DNA of 64,000 nt from Ignavibacteria bacterium UBA2360 (lineage in GTDB: Bacteria > Bacteroidota > Ignavibacteria > Tepidaquicellales > OLB5), in contig DDTQ01000012.1 in NCBI GenBank assembly GCA_002344125.1, positions 397,360 to 461,359 on the forward strand, given 5' to 3'. Numbering within the stretch: position 1 is the first letter of the stretch; each line of letters starts with the position of its first letter. The position numbers and the translations under genes were made by a program. A model generated the notes under the pieces. It was not told the origin of the DNA. It saw only the letters and a program-made list of their open reading frames with translations, and ran no database searches. This document shows, piece by piece, positions 33,688 through 41,416 of this stretch.

Positions 33688-35022
33688 TTATATTGTTCTG
33701 AATGATACTGCTTCCGGTCTCCCTCGAATTGAGTATTCATACTCATTGTAGTAATCCACAGCGCGGCATAAATGAGTTCTCAACGGGTCCCTTTCATCAA
33801 GTTCTCTGCCGTTATCTTTCCATGCGCAGTATTCCCAGTCCTTGATAAGCTCCGCGCAGTTTACAGGATCCGCGTACTGCCGTATCTCTTCCTTTGAATT
33901 ACACAGCTGCGCGTTTGTTGCTCCTATTGAATCGCGGATTGAAATGCATGGCTTTATCCTTTTTTCGATTCTTGTTTTCCGGCTGAAATAATTCTCAATT
34001 ATTTCCCAGTCGCTTGTGCTGGAATTTGATGTATGCTTCCGGCCGGCGTAATCACCATAAAAAATTATCTGTTTCGGGTAGCCGCACTGCAGTGACTGCA
34101 GATGTTCCTCGTCCAGTATCCTGCACATTGTTAAGGTGTTTGTGTACTGGAACGATAGTGCTTTATGCCAGTATGTTATTTCTGTATTCCCTTGTTTATG
34201 CCTTTGGCCTACTACCCAGCTCATGGGTTTTTCCTGCGCGTTAAAATCACATGCCACTATTACCGGCAGGTGTGGCAAAAATTCCATTCGTTTGTTGTTC
34301 TTTTCTGTGTAGCTGTAATATGGCCGCTGTGTCGCGGTTTCAAATGAGGCTTTGTATTCTCGCTCATAATCAGGTTTTGCAAGATTTGCCTTTGCTTCCT
34401 CTATCTGTTCCGCGCTCAATATATCCTCGCTTGTCCAGTGATAAGAACTCCAGCCCTTTTGCTTCTTTTTGCCTTTTAGAAAATCATCAAAGAAGTGGTT
34501 TTTACCGAAAGGTCTGCCTTCCTTAATGCACCAGCCCCGGGTATCGTTTATCATCGGTTCAATTGATTCATTGTAAACTCCCGGGTCGCAATCCTGGTAT
34601 TCTGAAAGAACTATGCCGTGCATCAACTGCCCCTGCACCCGCTTGAATTCTTTCAGACCGATAACACGCAGTGTTGATCCGTTTACAAAGGTTATCTTTA
34701 GTGAAGTTTCATTCACATTTAATACAAACTCCGGGTGCGATAGTTTTTTGAAGTCATCCCAGAAGATTTCCTTTGCCTGCTGCCTGGTAGGTGCCCCCGC
34801 GAAATACCGTTTACTGTAGTTCCTTGAACGCACGCAGCTTTTGATAAGCAGCCTCTTGGCGAATCTTTCTGTTTTGAACGATCTTCTGCCTGCGGCTATA
34901 ATGAAATTTCTGTACTTTTCTGAATCTATATCTGAATCAAGCATTACTTGTACGGGATGTTCCCTGGCTCTTTTATTTATTTCAAACCATCTGTTTGTAA
35001 GATAGGATGGGTTATTGTTCAT
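33688..35022 (-). CDS. Terminase large subunit
   Basis: 444 residues with both activities. The ATPase part has the terminase-type Walker A loop IIAAGRRSFKTERF (about 41-54) and a Walker B-like segment IVLSEYQD, where Ser replaces the usual first acidic residue. The nuclease part keeps its three acidic positions in VIVACDFNAQE, IIFYGDYAGRKH and a C-terminal RAVDYYNEYEY. So headful or site-specific packaging should be possible. In gene transfer agents a complete terminase packages host DNA; nothing here tells the two apart. Confidence 0.85.
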   Translation of the reverse strand: MNNNPSYLTNRWFEINKRAREHPVQVMLDSDIDSEKYRNFIIAAGRRSFKTERFAKRLLIKSCVRSRNYSKRYFAGAPTRQQAKEIFWDDFKKLSHPEFVLNVNETSLKITFVNGSTLRVIGLKEFKRVQGQLMHGIVLSEYQDCDPGVYNESIEPMINDTRGWCIKEGRPFGKNHFFDDFLKGKKKQKGWSSYHWTSEDILSAEQIEEAKANLAKPDYEREYKASFETATQRPYYSYTEKNNKRMEFLPHLPVIVACDFNAQEKPMSWVVGQRHKQGNTEITYWHKALSFQYTNTLTMCRILDEEHLQSLQCGYPKQIIFYGDYAGRKHTSNSSTSDWEIIENYFSRKTRIEKRIKPCISIRDSIGATNAQLCNSKEEIRQYADPVNCAELIKDWEYCAWKDNGRELDERDPLRTHLCRAVDYYNEYEYSIRGRPEAVSFRTI

Positions 35023-35041
35023 ATTTTTTTGTCCTGCAGTG

Positions 35042-35527
35042 TTAAGAGTTAACCTTCATTTCGTCTTCTGCTGTTTTGTTCTTCTTCAGGAAATCTTCGT
35101 ATGACCCCTTGTTATCGGCAGCAGCCGGATTCTTTGTCCATCTTGCGCCATCCCTGTTTGTAAGCCATGCCAGTATTGCCGCCAGATCAGGATGAACCGT
35201 CTTTGTCACAATACGCACTTCTTTAAGTATTGTATTATCCTCATCAGTTCCTTCTTCTGAGGGAACGCGAATCAGCTGTTTTTCTGTGACTTCATATCCC
35301 ATTGCTCTTTTTATGAACGCTTCTTCTATTGCTATCTGCACCCTTAGTTCCGCAATTTCTGAATCACGTTTAAATGCGGCCGATTTTTTCGCGTATCTTT
35401 CGATCGTGCCTTCACTCTGGCCCAGCAGTTTTTCTATCTGAAGTAAACTCAATCCAAACTTAGCAAGCTCTATCGCTTTTTTAGCCGTTTCAGTGGTAAT
35501 TTTTGTCAGTATCTCTTTTATCGCCAT
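35042..35527 (-). CDS. Terminase small subunit
   Basis: 161 residues. An N-terminal helix-turn-helix is visible in KKAIELAKFGLSLLQIEKLLGQSEGTIERYAKKS (about 15-48), followed by an oligomerisation helix (EIAELRVQIAIEEAFIKRAM) and a C-terminal part (VHPDLAAILAWLTNRDGARW) typical of TerS proteins that contact the large subunit. First gene of the minus-strand particle operon, about 170 bp from the divergent repressor. Confidence 0.75.
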   Translation of the reverse strand: MAIKEILTKITTETAKKAIELAKFGLSLLQIEKLLGQSEGTIERYAKKSAAFKRDSEIAELRVQIAIEEAFIKRAMGYEVTEKQLIRVPSEEGTDEDNTILKEVRIVTKTVHPDLAAILAWLTNRDGARWTKNPAAADNKGSYEDFLKKNKTAEDEMKVNS

Positions 35528-35577
35528 AAGGGTATTTTGTGAAATTGTTTTGTGATTTAGTTTAAGGATTTTATTCT

Positions 35578-35665
35578 TATATTTGTAAAAGTATCAAATC
35601 AACCTTACAAAGATATATGCAAATTGCATATATGTCAAGTGCAATATGTGGTAATAGCAAATATA
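35578..35665. promoter_or_regulatory. Palindromic operator between face-to-face promoters of repressor and terminase
   Basis: A perfect inverted repeat with 10-bp arms ATATATGCAA and TTGCATATAT around a single A lies at 35613-35633. TATATTTG on the plus strand (35578-35585, towards the repressor) and TATATTTG on the minus strand (35665-35658, towards terminase) flank it almost symmetrically (centres about 38 and 35 bp away). Each transcript would cross the operator. A half-site (GCAATATG) lies at 35641. Likely binding site of the LexA/CI-type repressor. Confidence 0.55.
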
Positions 35666-35698
35666 TTTTCATAACTTATTGTTATATAGTAATTAAAT

Positions 35699-36373
35699 AT
35701 GAAGAAAAAAAGCAAAAAAGACCGCTCGCTTACCCGGAAGATCAACGACAGACTTTTCCCTATGCTGGCGGCAAAGGGGATCAACTCAATTTACGCTCTC
35801 GCTAACAGCATTGATGAAAATGCCGGTTCGCTCAGCAAGATCAAAAGGGGCTTAAGCGACTGGACAATTGACCAGCTCGAAAAGATCAGGCTTATTCACG
35901 GCATTTCGGTTGATTCAATGTTCGGGGCTGAACACAAAAACAGGGCCGAGAGCGAAAGCAAAAGCATTAAATTCCGGCGCGTGCCTGTACTTGGCTATGC
36001 GGAGTGCGGGTCGCCTTCTGCTACATGGCTGGATAATGCCGTTAAGATCACAGATCTCTCAGATACCGGCTCCATGATAAATCCCTTTATCCTTATTGCC
36101 AAAGGTGACTCAATGAAACCATACATTAACCCCGGTGATAAGCTGCTCTGCAGCGAACACACCGAAAAGATCAAGGATAATACTGCCGTGGTTGCCGTGT
36201 TCAAATCAATGCCCGATACCATAGAAGCTAATGCCAAACTTATCAGCTGGGATAGAAAGAAGAAACTCATCACTCTTTACAGCATTAACACAAAATATCC
36301 GCCCACGAACCATTTGGAAAGCGAGTTTGTTAAGATATATAAACTGAACCGTATAATACGTGATGTAAAATAA
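35699..36373 (+). CDS. LexA/CI-type phage repressor (S24 peptidase family)
   Basis: 224 residues. The N-terminal half is a helix-turn-helix of phage-repressor type (RLFPMLAAKGINSIYALANSIDENAGSLSKIKRG). The C-terminal half is an S24/LexA autoprotease with the catalytic Ser in AKGDSMKPYINPGDKLL and the Lys in the DNTAVVAVFKS region; a possible cleavage site precedes it in VLGYAECGSP, although the residue pair is not the standard Ala-Gly. RecA-dependent self-cleavage after DNA damage would derepress the particle operon. Divergent from the terminase genes and sharing a palindromic operator. Confidence 0.85.
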   Translation: MKKKSKKDRSLTRKINDRLFPMLAAKGINSIYALANSIDENAGSLSKIKRGLSDWTIDQLEKIRLIHGISVDSMFGAEHKNRAESESKSIKFRRVPVLGYAECGSPSATWLDNAVKITDLSDTGSMINPFILIAKGDSMKPYINPGDKLLCSEHTEKIKDNTAVVAVFKSMPDTIEANAKLISWDRKKKLITLYSINTKYPPTNHLESEFVKIYKLNRIIRDVK

Positions 36374-36382
36374 AATGACCTG

Positions 36383-36850
36383 ATGGTAAAAAAACAATTT
36401 GTTATTTACGCCCTTTTTTTTATGCTGCTTCATTCTGATCTTTTTTCGCAAACTGTATGCGGGATCAATGTATCTGATCCCAATGATACCACAGGCTACG
36501 TTTTCAATAATTCTCTTGATGCCATAGGTACTGAGTTCTATCTGAAAAATGACGCAGGTCTTTTCGATAGGGTTCTTCTTAATAAAGGCCTTGGTTACAT
36601 CTGCACTATAAATCACCCGACGGCAAACCGTTTTGTTGAAATATACGATAGTGTTGTTCAGGTTTTTGGATATGAAAATGAGATCAAAGATCTCGTTCCG
36701 AAAAATGCTGTGGAAGATGACATTACTGAACTTGCAATGCTGATCTTTGAAGGCAAGGCTGAGATCCTAAGGTATTGGTACGAAAAAAATTTCAACGTTA
36801 AACTGCAATTCACACAAAAAAACCTCGAACTATACATATCATATTTCTAA
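36383..36850 (+). CDS. Small exported protein downstream of the repressor
   Basis: 155 residues with a signal peptide (MVKKQFVIYALFFMLLHSDLFSQ) and no known domain. The mature part has a Cys-containing start (TVCGINVSDPNDTTGY) and a helical C-terminus (DDITELAMLIFEGKAEILRYWYEK). It begins 9 nt after the repressor stop, so it is expressed with the repressor while the module is silent. It could be cargo protecting the lysogen or a host gene at the border of the element. Function unknown. Confidence 0.6.
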   Translation: MVKKQFVIYALFFMLLHSDLFSQTVCGINVSDPNDTTGYVFNNSLDAIGTEFYLKNDAGLFDRVLLNKGLGYICTINHPTANRFVEIYDSVVQVFGYENEIKDLVPKNAVEDDITELAMLIFEGKAEILRYWYEKNFNVKLQFTQKNLELYISYF

Positions 36851-37013
36851 GTTATTGTTTTTTACTAATTAACCTTGTACTATTGGTTAACTAAAAATAT
36901 GATTTTTGATGTAATTATGGCTTTATTTTTATGTTTCTGCCATGTATAATTGATGTAAATAATTACTGGATTTACGCTGATTAGACACTACTTTAACAAA
37001 GTAATTAAAAAAT

Positions 37014-37721
37014 ATGAAACCCCAGTTTGAACATCCCGTTTGTGATGAATGCCGCTCAAGGCTAGGAAATGTTTTCTGCTCTCTTACCGCTTCGCAGGTT
37101 AACGAAATGGATTCCGAAAAGAATTGCAGTATTTATAAAAAAGGTCAGATCATTTTTAATGAAGGAAATAAACCTGCAGGGGTTTATTGCGTTAACAAAG
37201 GCAAAATAAAAATTTACCAAACCGGAGAAGAAGGAAAAGAACAGATATTAAGGCTGGTTAAAGAAGGTGATGTACTGGGTTACCGCTCTCTTATTAGCGG
37301 AGAAGCTTATTCAGGCACTGCTGCTGTTATGGAAGATGCCACTGTTTGCTTTATTCCTAAGAGAACATTCTTCGATTTTTTACACACCAACGCTGATCTA
37401 TCCACTCAAATGATGCAGCTTCTTTCCCACGATCTCAAAGAAGCCGAAAGCAGGCTTACAGGTCTTGCGCAAAAACCGGTCAGGGAAAGAATGGCAGAAG
37501 CCTTGCTTATGCTTCTTGAGTTCTACGGAACCGATAAAGAAGGCGCCATCAATGCTGTGATATCAAGAGAAGATATCGCCAACATTGTCGGCACTGCTAC
37601 AGAAACAACCATAAGGATCCTTTCTGATTTTAAGAGTGAAAAACTTATTGACCTCATTGGTAAAAAGATAAAGGTAAATAACCACCAGGGATTGGTAAAA
37701 ACTGCGCACATTTACGACTAA
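37014..37721 (+). CDS. Crp/Fnr-family regulator with an N-terminal cysteine cluster
   Basis: 235 residues: cyclic-nucleotide-binding-like fold (about 25-140, KGQIIFNEGNKPAGVYCVNKGKIKIYQ), dimer helix and winged helix-turn-helix (SREDIANIVGTATETTIRILSDFKSEKLI). Cysteines 10, 13 and 22 (VCDECRSRLGNVFC) plus Cys59 could hold an oxygen-sensitive iron-sulfur cluster like that of Fnr, where four cysteines bind [4Fe-4S]. The spacing is not identical to Fnr, so this is an inference. The recognition helix suggests TGA-type half-sites, found upstream of six genes in this window. Confidence 0.85.
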   Translation: MKPQFEHPVCDECRSRLGNVFCSLTASQVNEMDSEKNCSIYKKGQIIFNEGNKPAGVYCVNKGKIKIYQTGEEGKEQILRLVKEGDVLGYRSLISGEAYSGTAAVMEDATVCFIPKRTFFDFLHTNADLSTQMMQLLSHDLKEAESRLTGLAQKPVRERMAEALLMLLEFYGTDKEGAINAVISREDIANIVGTATETTIRILSDFKSEKLIDLIGKKIKVNNHQGLVKTAHIYD

Positions 37722-37812
37722 AAGATCATCAGATAAGTAAATATTAGTTTTAACAATACTATACTACACACCTTAAATCATCTTTTCTAACTACATAAAT
37801 CATGTTTTTTCA

Positions 37813-37856
37813 TGATTCAAATCATTGTAAAATGCATTGAAAAAGAGCTAATTTTG
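37813..37856 (+). promoter_or_regulatory. Crp/Fnr-type box and promoter of the second Crp/Fnr gene
   Basis: TGATTCAAATCA at 37813-37824 (centre 37818.5) is a perfect TGAT-N4-ATCA palindrome. TAATTTTG at 37849-37856 matches TAnnTTTG, 30.5 bp from the box centre, the class II spacing seen at the cupin and PD40 genes. Auto- or cross-regulation of the regulators is likely. Confidence 0.6.
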
Positions 37857-37881
37857 TTATGAAATTGAATTTTATAACAAA

Positions 37882-38547
37882 ATGGCAACCAACACTGGTT
37901 TAGAAGAGATCATAAAAAATTACGGAGAACTAACCCAGTTCATTTTTCATAAAAATGACGTTCTCTTTAAGGAAAACGATCAGCCTGCCGGCCTGTATTG
38001 TCTGGAATCCGGCAGCGTGAAAATATTCAAGGAAGAGCATGACCAGCAGGAAAGAATACTTCATCTGGCAACTGCCGGCGAGATCCTGGGTCTGCATTCA
38101 GTAGTCAACAATCATCCATACACAAATTCTGCGGCCGCAATTTCTGAAACCAGGGCCAGTTTTATTTCAGCAAGTGAGTTTATGAAGCTCATTAACTCAA
38201 ATAACACTTACAAGCTGCTGGTGATGAAGAGCCTCTGCTCCAGGATCGATTCCATGGAAGATCATATCGTTCGCATAAGCGAAAAAATGTCTGATGAAAG
38301 GTTTGCTGATACTCTGCTTGTTTTAGTAGAAAAGTACGGCGTTAATAAAACCAAAGATCTCAATATTCATCTTTCAATTGATGAACTTGCAAGCTACACA
38401 TGTACTTCCAAAAGTTACATGAAAAAGATCATAACTGAATTTACACACCGCGGACTTATCACTTTTTCAGGAGGTAATATAAAAATACTTAATCTGCCTC
38501 TTCTCAAAAGTACCGCTGTGGTGAATGTTAGACCGGCTGCACTGTAA
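37882..38547 (+). CDS. Crp/Fnr-family regulator without cysteine cluster
   Basis: 221 residues. The effector domain (about 15-130: FIFHKNDVLFKENDQPAGLYCLESGSVKIF) and winged helix (SIDELASYTCTSKSYMKKIITEFTHRGLI) are clear. It lacks the N-terminal Cys cluster of the neighbouring regulator, so it may sense something else, for example a nucleotide or, as in Dnr/NnrR types, nitric oxide through haem; nothing in the sequence decides. A TGAT-N4-ATCA box at class II distance lies upstream. Terminator directly downstream. Confidence 0.85.
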   Translation: MATNTGLEEIIKNYGELTQFIFHKNDVLFKENDQPAGLYCLESGSVKIFKEEHDQQERILHLATAGEILGLHSVVNNHPYTNSAAAISETRASFISASEFMKLINSNNTYKLLVMKSLCSRIDSMEDHIVRISEKMSDERFADTLLVLVEKYGVNKTKDLNIHLSIDELASYTCTSKSYMKKIITEFTHRGLITFSGGNIKILNLPLLKSTAVVNVRPAAL

Positions 38548-38587
38548 GGTTAATAACCAATTTTTCATTTGTATTTCCTTTTCTATA

Positions 38588-38620
38588 AACTGCGCTAAAA
38601 CCCAATGGCGCAGTTTTTTT
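38588..38620 (+). terminator. Terminator after the second Crp/Fnr gene
   Basis: AACTGCGC pairs perfectly with GCGCAGTT around a 12-nt loop, then a T run. Confidence 0.8.
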
Positions 38621-38743
38621 ATTCCTTTCTTTCAGAACTGATTAACCCTGGATTTTGTTTAATTTATAGAAGCTTCTGCTTATTTGTAACTCGATCTGCA
38701 TGATCAGTGCGATCGAATCAGAAAAATTTCATTATTATTTCCC

Positions 38744-38782
38744 TTCTTGCGAGGGGATGGAGCGAAGCAGGAGGGGGTAGTC
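38744..38782. repeat. Modular palindromic repeat
   Basis: TCCCTTCTTGCGAGGGGATGG, short inner part AGCGAAGCAGG, tail AGGGGGTAG. The rest of this 360-bp gap (38548-38909) holds a terminator at its start and a promoter at its end and nothing else that I recognise. Confidence 0.5.
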
Positions 38783-38870
38783 CCTGTTCACTCAATAATG
38801 ACTGTTTCCAAAGTGCAATATTTTAGCAATAAAACACTTTTTTTGAATGTTTATTCATATCTAAGTTAGT

Positions 38871-38878
38871 TATTTTTG
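38871..38878 (+). promoter_or_regulatory. Probable promoter of the DUF5661/Usp pair
   Basis: TATTTTTG matches TAnnTTTG, 31 bp before the DUF5661 start. No Crp/Fnr box is visible at the distances used by the six other promoters. Confidence 0.45.
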
Positions 38879-38909
38879 TATCAGCAATTAACTTTAATAC
38901 CTATAGATC

Positions 38910-39194
38910 ATGTCAATACGAACAAAATTTTCCACGGAAGAAGCAAGATGGGCCGGAGAGCAGCTGGGTATCGACTGGAACGTTTATGATATCGAGCAGT
39001 TCCGGATGGGGCTGGAAGTGGAGTTAGAGCACGGTCTAACCGACCCTGTTACCAATATCACAAATGATGATCTTACAATGACAGCAAAAATTGCTCTTGC
39101 ACACCTGCGGGAGATCCCGGATTATTATACCAGGCTTAAAAAAATGGAAAGAGAAGCTCTTGCTGAACTCGAATTATTAAAGGCTGGTAAATAA
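38910..39194 (+). CDS. DUF5661 family small protein
   Basis: 94 residues. The block KFSTEEARWAGEQLGIDWNVYDIEQFRMGLEVELEHG matches my memory of DUF5661, and the C-terminal part (AKIALAHLREIPDYYTRLKKMEREA) is helical. Members are small, often encoded near stress genes, with no known function. Here the gene is followed after 17 nt by a universal stress protein and has its own TAnnTTTG promoter. Confidence 0.75.
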   Translation: MSIRTKFSTEEARWAGEQLGIDWNVYDIEQFRMGLEVELEHGLTDPVTNITNDDLTMTAKIALAHLREIPDYYTRLKKMEREALAELELLKAGK

Positions 39195-39211
39195 ATAAAT
39201 TCTAAAATTCT

Positions 39212-40087
39212 ATGACCATGAAAACAATACTCGTTCCCACAGATTTTTCTGAACCTTCTTACTACGGACTTGATGCCGCCGCTGAACTGGCAAAAAAAAC
39301 AAGGGCTTCAATTCATATCTTCAATGCCTGCGAGGTCTCGAACTACTATTATGCCGCTGATCCGCTCGTTATGGCTCCGCCTGCCGCCATTATGATTGAA
39401 GGCATCAATGAAAGTCTGCTGAAGGCGGCAAATAAGAAACTCGCCGCCCTAAAAAGCAGGGCTTCCTTAAAAGGATTGAAGGTCACAACGCATTGTGAAG
39501 TCACTTCAAACATCCACGATGCGATAATTGCCTACGGCGATAAAATTAAATGTGATATCATTATTATGGGCTCTCATGGCGCAGGGAATATCCGGGAAGT
39601 GATACTCGGAAGCAACGCGGAACGAGTTGTTAGATTCTCCCTGAAACCCGTCATAGTTTTTCCGCTTAAGCCTGTTAAAGGACTCTTTAAAAAAATAGTG
39701 TTTGCGTCAGATTTTTCTCCTGAAGCTTACAGCGTGTTCCCGCTTGTTAAGGAAGTCGCGAAAATTAACTCTTCCGAGATCCACCTGCTTAAGATCAATA
39801 CCATGGATCAGTTTTCTAAAACTAAGGATGACAGGGAATTGCTCAGCGCTTTCAGCAAAAAATTCGGCGGTAAGTTTACAACTGCTGTGTATAACGACTA
39901 CATGAAAGAAGAAGGCATCCTGAACTATTCCCGGGAAGTGAAAGCCGATCTTATCGCTATTGGTACGCACGGCAAAAGGGGACTCCGCAGGTTCTTTTCC
40001 GAAGATGTATCTGAGGGGATTGTAAGGCTCTCTCATATACCCATACTCATCGTAAATTTGAAAAAGGCCGCCGGCAAAAAGAAATAA
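39212..40087 (+). CDS. Universal stress protein, tandem Usp domains
   Basis: 291 residues with two Usp domains. Domain 1 (about 3-150) starts KTILVPTDFSEPS and has the nucleotide-loop motif GSHGAGNIREVILGSNAE. Domain 2 (about 160-285) starts KIVFASDFSPEAY and has GTHGKRGLRRFFSEDVSE. The G-x2-G-x9-G(S/N) pattern of ATP-binding Usp is kept in domain 1; in domain 2 the last residue is changed, so only one domain may bind ATP. Cotranscribed with the DUF5661 gene. Often induced by oxygen or nutrient stress. Confidence 0.9.
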   Translation: MTMKTILVPTDFSEPSYYGLDAAAELAKKTRASIHIFNACEVSNYYYAADPLVMAPPAAIMIEGINESLLKAANKKLAALKSRASLKGLKVTTHCEVTSNIHDAIIAYGDKIKCDIIIMGSHGAGNIREVILGSNAERVVRFSLKPVIVFPLKPVKGLFKKIVFASDFSPEAYSVFPLVKEVAKINSSEIHLLKINTMDQFSKTKDDRELLSAFSKKFGGKFTTAVYNDYMKEEGILNYSREVKADLIAIGTHGKRGLRRFFSEDVSEGIVRLSHIPILIVNLKKAAGKKK

Positions 40088-40118
40088 CCGCAGCCGTACT
40101 AAGAGAGATTCATTTTAA

Positions 40119-40151
40119 AACCCGTAAATTTCAGAATTTACGGGTTTTTTA
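40119..40151 (+). terminator. Terminator after the Usp gene
   Basis: AACCCGTAAA pairs with TTTACGGGTT around a short loop, followed by a T run, about 35 bp after the stop. Confidence 0.8.
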
Positions 40152-40153
40152 TA

Positions 40154-40219
40154 TGATATATATCATATTGAATATTGAGCAACATCATAGGAAACGCATG
40201 CGTTTAAATGCTATTTTTG
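40154..40219 (+). promoter_or_regulatory. Crp/Fnr-type box and promoter of the ferredoxin gene
   Basis: TGATATATATCA at 40154-40165 is a perfect palindrome (centre 40159.5). TATTTTTG at 40212-40219 matches TAnnTTTG, 52.5 bp from the box centre, identical to the FadL/octaheme promoter and close to the cco promoter (51.5). The leader to the ATG at 40340 is about 115 nt. Confidence 0.6.
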
Positions 40220-40339
40220 AATAGAAAGAAACAGGATAAGTGGAATACGAGCACACTTTAAACCTTTACCATTTTACTCAAAAGTAAAAGTGCGTTGCTT
40301 TCCTGCTTCAGGCAGCGAACACGTTTAACAGATTCCAAT

Positions 40340-40690
40340 ATGGCAGTTCATATTACAGATGATTGTATCAATTGCAGTGCATGCGAGACCGAGTGCCCCG
40401 AGCACGCAATAATGCCTAAGCTCAATAATCCGGCTTCTGCCGGCGGCGATGCCAAACGCCCTAAATTTCTGAATAACCTGTATATGGCAAAATACTACCA
40501 GTCTTTCGATCACTATTACGTAATCCCTTCTAAGTGCAGCGAGTGCAGCAACGTTTATTCTGAACCAAGGTGTAATGCAGTCTGTCCCGTTTCCTGCTGC
40601 ATCACTGGCACGGAAAAAGAAATGAAAGAGAGCATCAGCACTAAAGTCAAAATAGAGATAGTATCTTTAAACAAAATTTGCCTGAACTGA
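40340..40690 (+). CDS. 2[4Fe-4S] ferredoxin (Alvin type)
   Basis: 116 residues from MAVHITDDCINC; the frame extends 15 codons upstream without need. First cluster: CINCSACETECP (Cys 9, 12, 15, 19). Second cluster: CSECSNVYSEPRCNAVCP with the eight-residue insertion between the second and third Cys that marks the Allochromatium-type 2[4Fe-4S] ferredoxins, which have very low potential. An additional loop (PASAGGDAKRPKFLNN) lies between the clusters. Stop and next start are separated by one base, so the hemerythrin-like gene is coupled. Likely anaerobic electron carrier, given the Crp/Fnr box. Confidence 0.88.
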   Translation: MAVHITDDCINCSACETECPEHAIMPKLNNPASAGGDAKRPKFLNNLYMAKYYQSFDHYYVIPSKCSECSNVYSEPRCNAVCPVSCCITGTEKEMKESISTKVKIEIVSLNKICLN

Positions 40691-40691
40691 C

Positions 40692-41219
40692 ATGAAAAAT
40701 AAAGAAATATTCAGCCTTAAGGTTAAACAGTCAGAAAGCCCGATTAGCTTTTTCGAAGAAGAATACAGCAGAATGACGGATATGGCGGCTGCCCTTGATG
40801 AACTTTACTGGGATATTGAAAAAGAAGGTATTAATACCCACGTGATAAAAACTATCAACGAAACCGTGAACGGTTTTTATAATGAGCTTAGCGCGCTGTT
40901 CAAAATGGAAGAAGACATTCTGTTCAAAGAATTGAAGCAGGCTATGCCCGAAAAAGGGCTTGCTGACGCGCTGATTAATGAAAACGCGAATATTTTACTG
41001 CTGTTTGATGCGCTCAAAAATATCTTTTCTGAAAACGATGAGATCAGGAAAGAAAAGGACCTGCTGCAGGCCGAAATGATAGCCCTGGCAGATCTTCTGC
41101 AGCGTGACGCTGTGAAGAAAAATAATATGCTTGTTCACGAAATAAACATTCTATTGCCTCGGCAAAAACTTGAAGAAATGCGAACTAAACTGAAAAACGG
41201 ACAGTTTGTACATGCCTGA
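40692..41219 (+). CDS. Degenerate hemerythrin-like protein
   Basis: 175 residues, all helical, with the layout of hemerythrin HHE proteins: PISFFEEEYSRMTDM, FYNELSALFKMEEDILFKELKQ, ENANILLLFDALKNI, VHEINILLPRQKLEE. The iron-ligand histidines are nearly all replaced (Tyr in the first motif, Phe/Lys in the second, Asn in the third); only the last His and the EE pair remain. So it probably does not bind a di-iron site and may work as a protein partner of the ferredoxin with which it is coupled. Family call by pattern, moderate confidence. Confidence 0.55.
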   Translation: MKNKEIFSLKVKQSESPISFFEEEYSRMTDMAAALDELYWDIEKEGINTHVIKTINETVNGFYNELSALFKMEEDILFKELKQAMPEKGLADALINENANILLLFDALKNIFSENDEIRKEKDLLQAEMIALADLLQRDAVKKNNMLVHEINILLPRQKLEEMRTKLKNGQFVHA

Positions 41220-41337
41220 TAAAATTACCAGGAACCAATAATCAATAAACAGGTATAATTCTATAGAGAGAGTTCATTTAGTTAAATAAATATCATGAAA
41301 CAGGTTGTTAAATACGGCAGCCTCAGGATTTTAACAG

Positions 41338-41378
41338 AGCATCCCACTCAAATGCAGGAGGATGCTTTTAATTTTTTT
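41338..41378 (+). terminator. Terminator-like hairpin upstream of tonB-like gene
   Basis: AGCATCC pairs with GGATGCT around a 15-nt loop, followed by a T-rich stretch, 40 bp before the next ATG. It may end the ferredoxin transcript or act as an attenuator; a 41-residue frame (41295-41420) runs through it. Confidence 0.5.
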
Positions 41379-41416
41379 ATCAATTTCAATTTAACAAATA
41401 ACAGGAGGGCGTTGTT

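Larger units (their letters stand above)
20499..36373. mobile_element. Compact phage-derived particle module, candidate gene transfer agent
   Basis: About 15.9 kb. Reading leftward from 35.5 kb, the order is terminase small and large subunits, portal, scaffold, major capsid, head-tail genes, tail terminator, tail tube, G/GT frameshift pair, short tape-measure-like protein, tail hub, fibre, holin and endolysin, with a divergent LexA/CI-type repressor at 35.7 kb. There is no integrase, excisionase, replication or methylase gene and no evident att repeat. Host genes lie directly on both sides. Dispersed host-type repeats lie between the structural genes, indicating long residence. This content fits a gene transfer agent or a domesticated prophage better than a mobile phage; the proof is missing. 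Confidence 0.7.
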
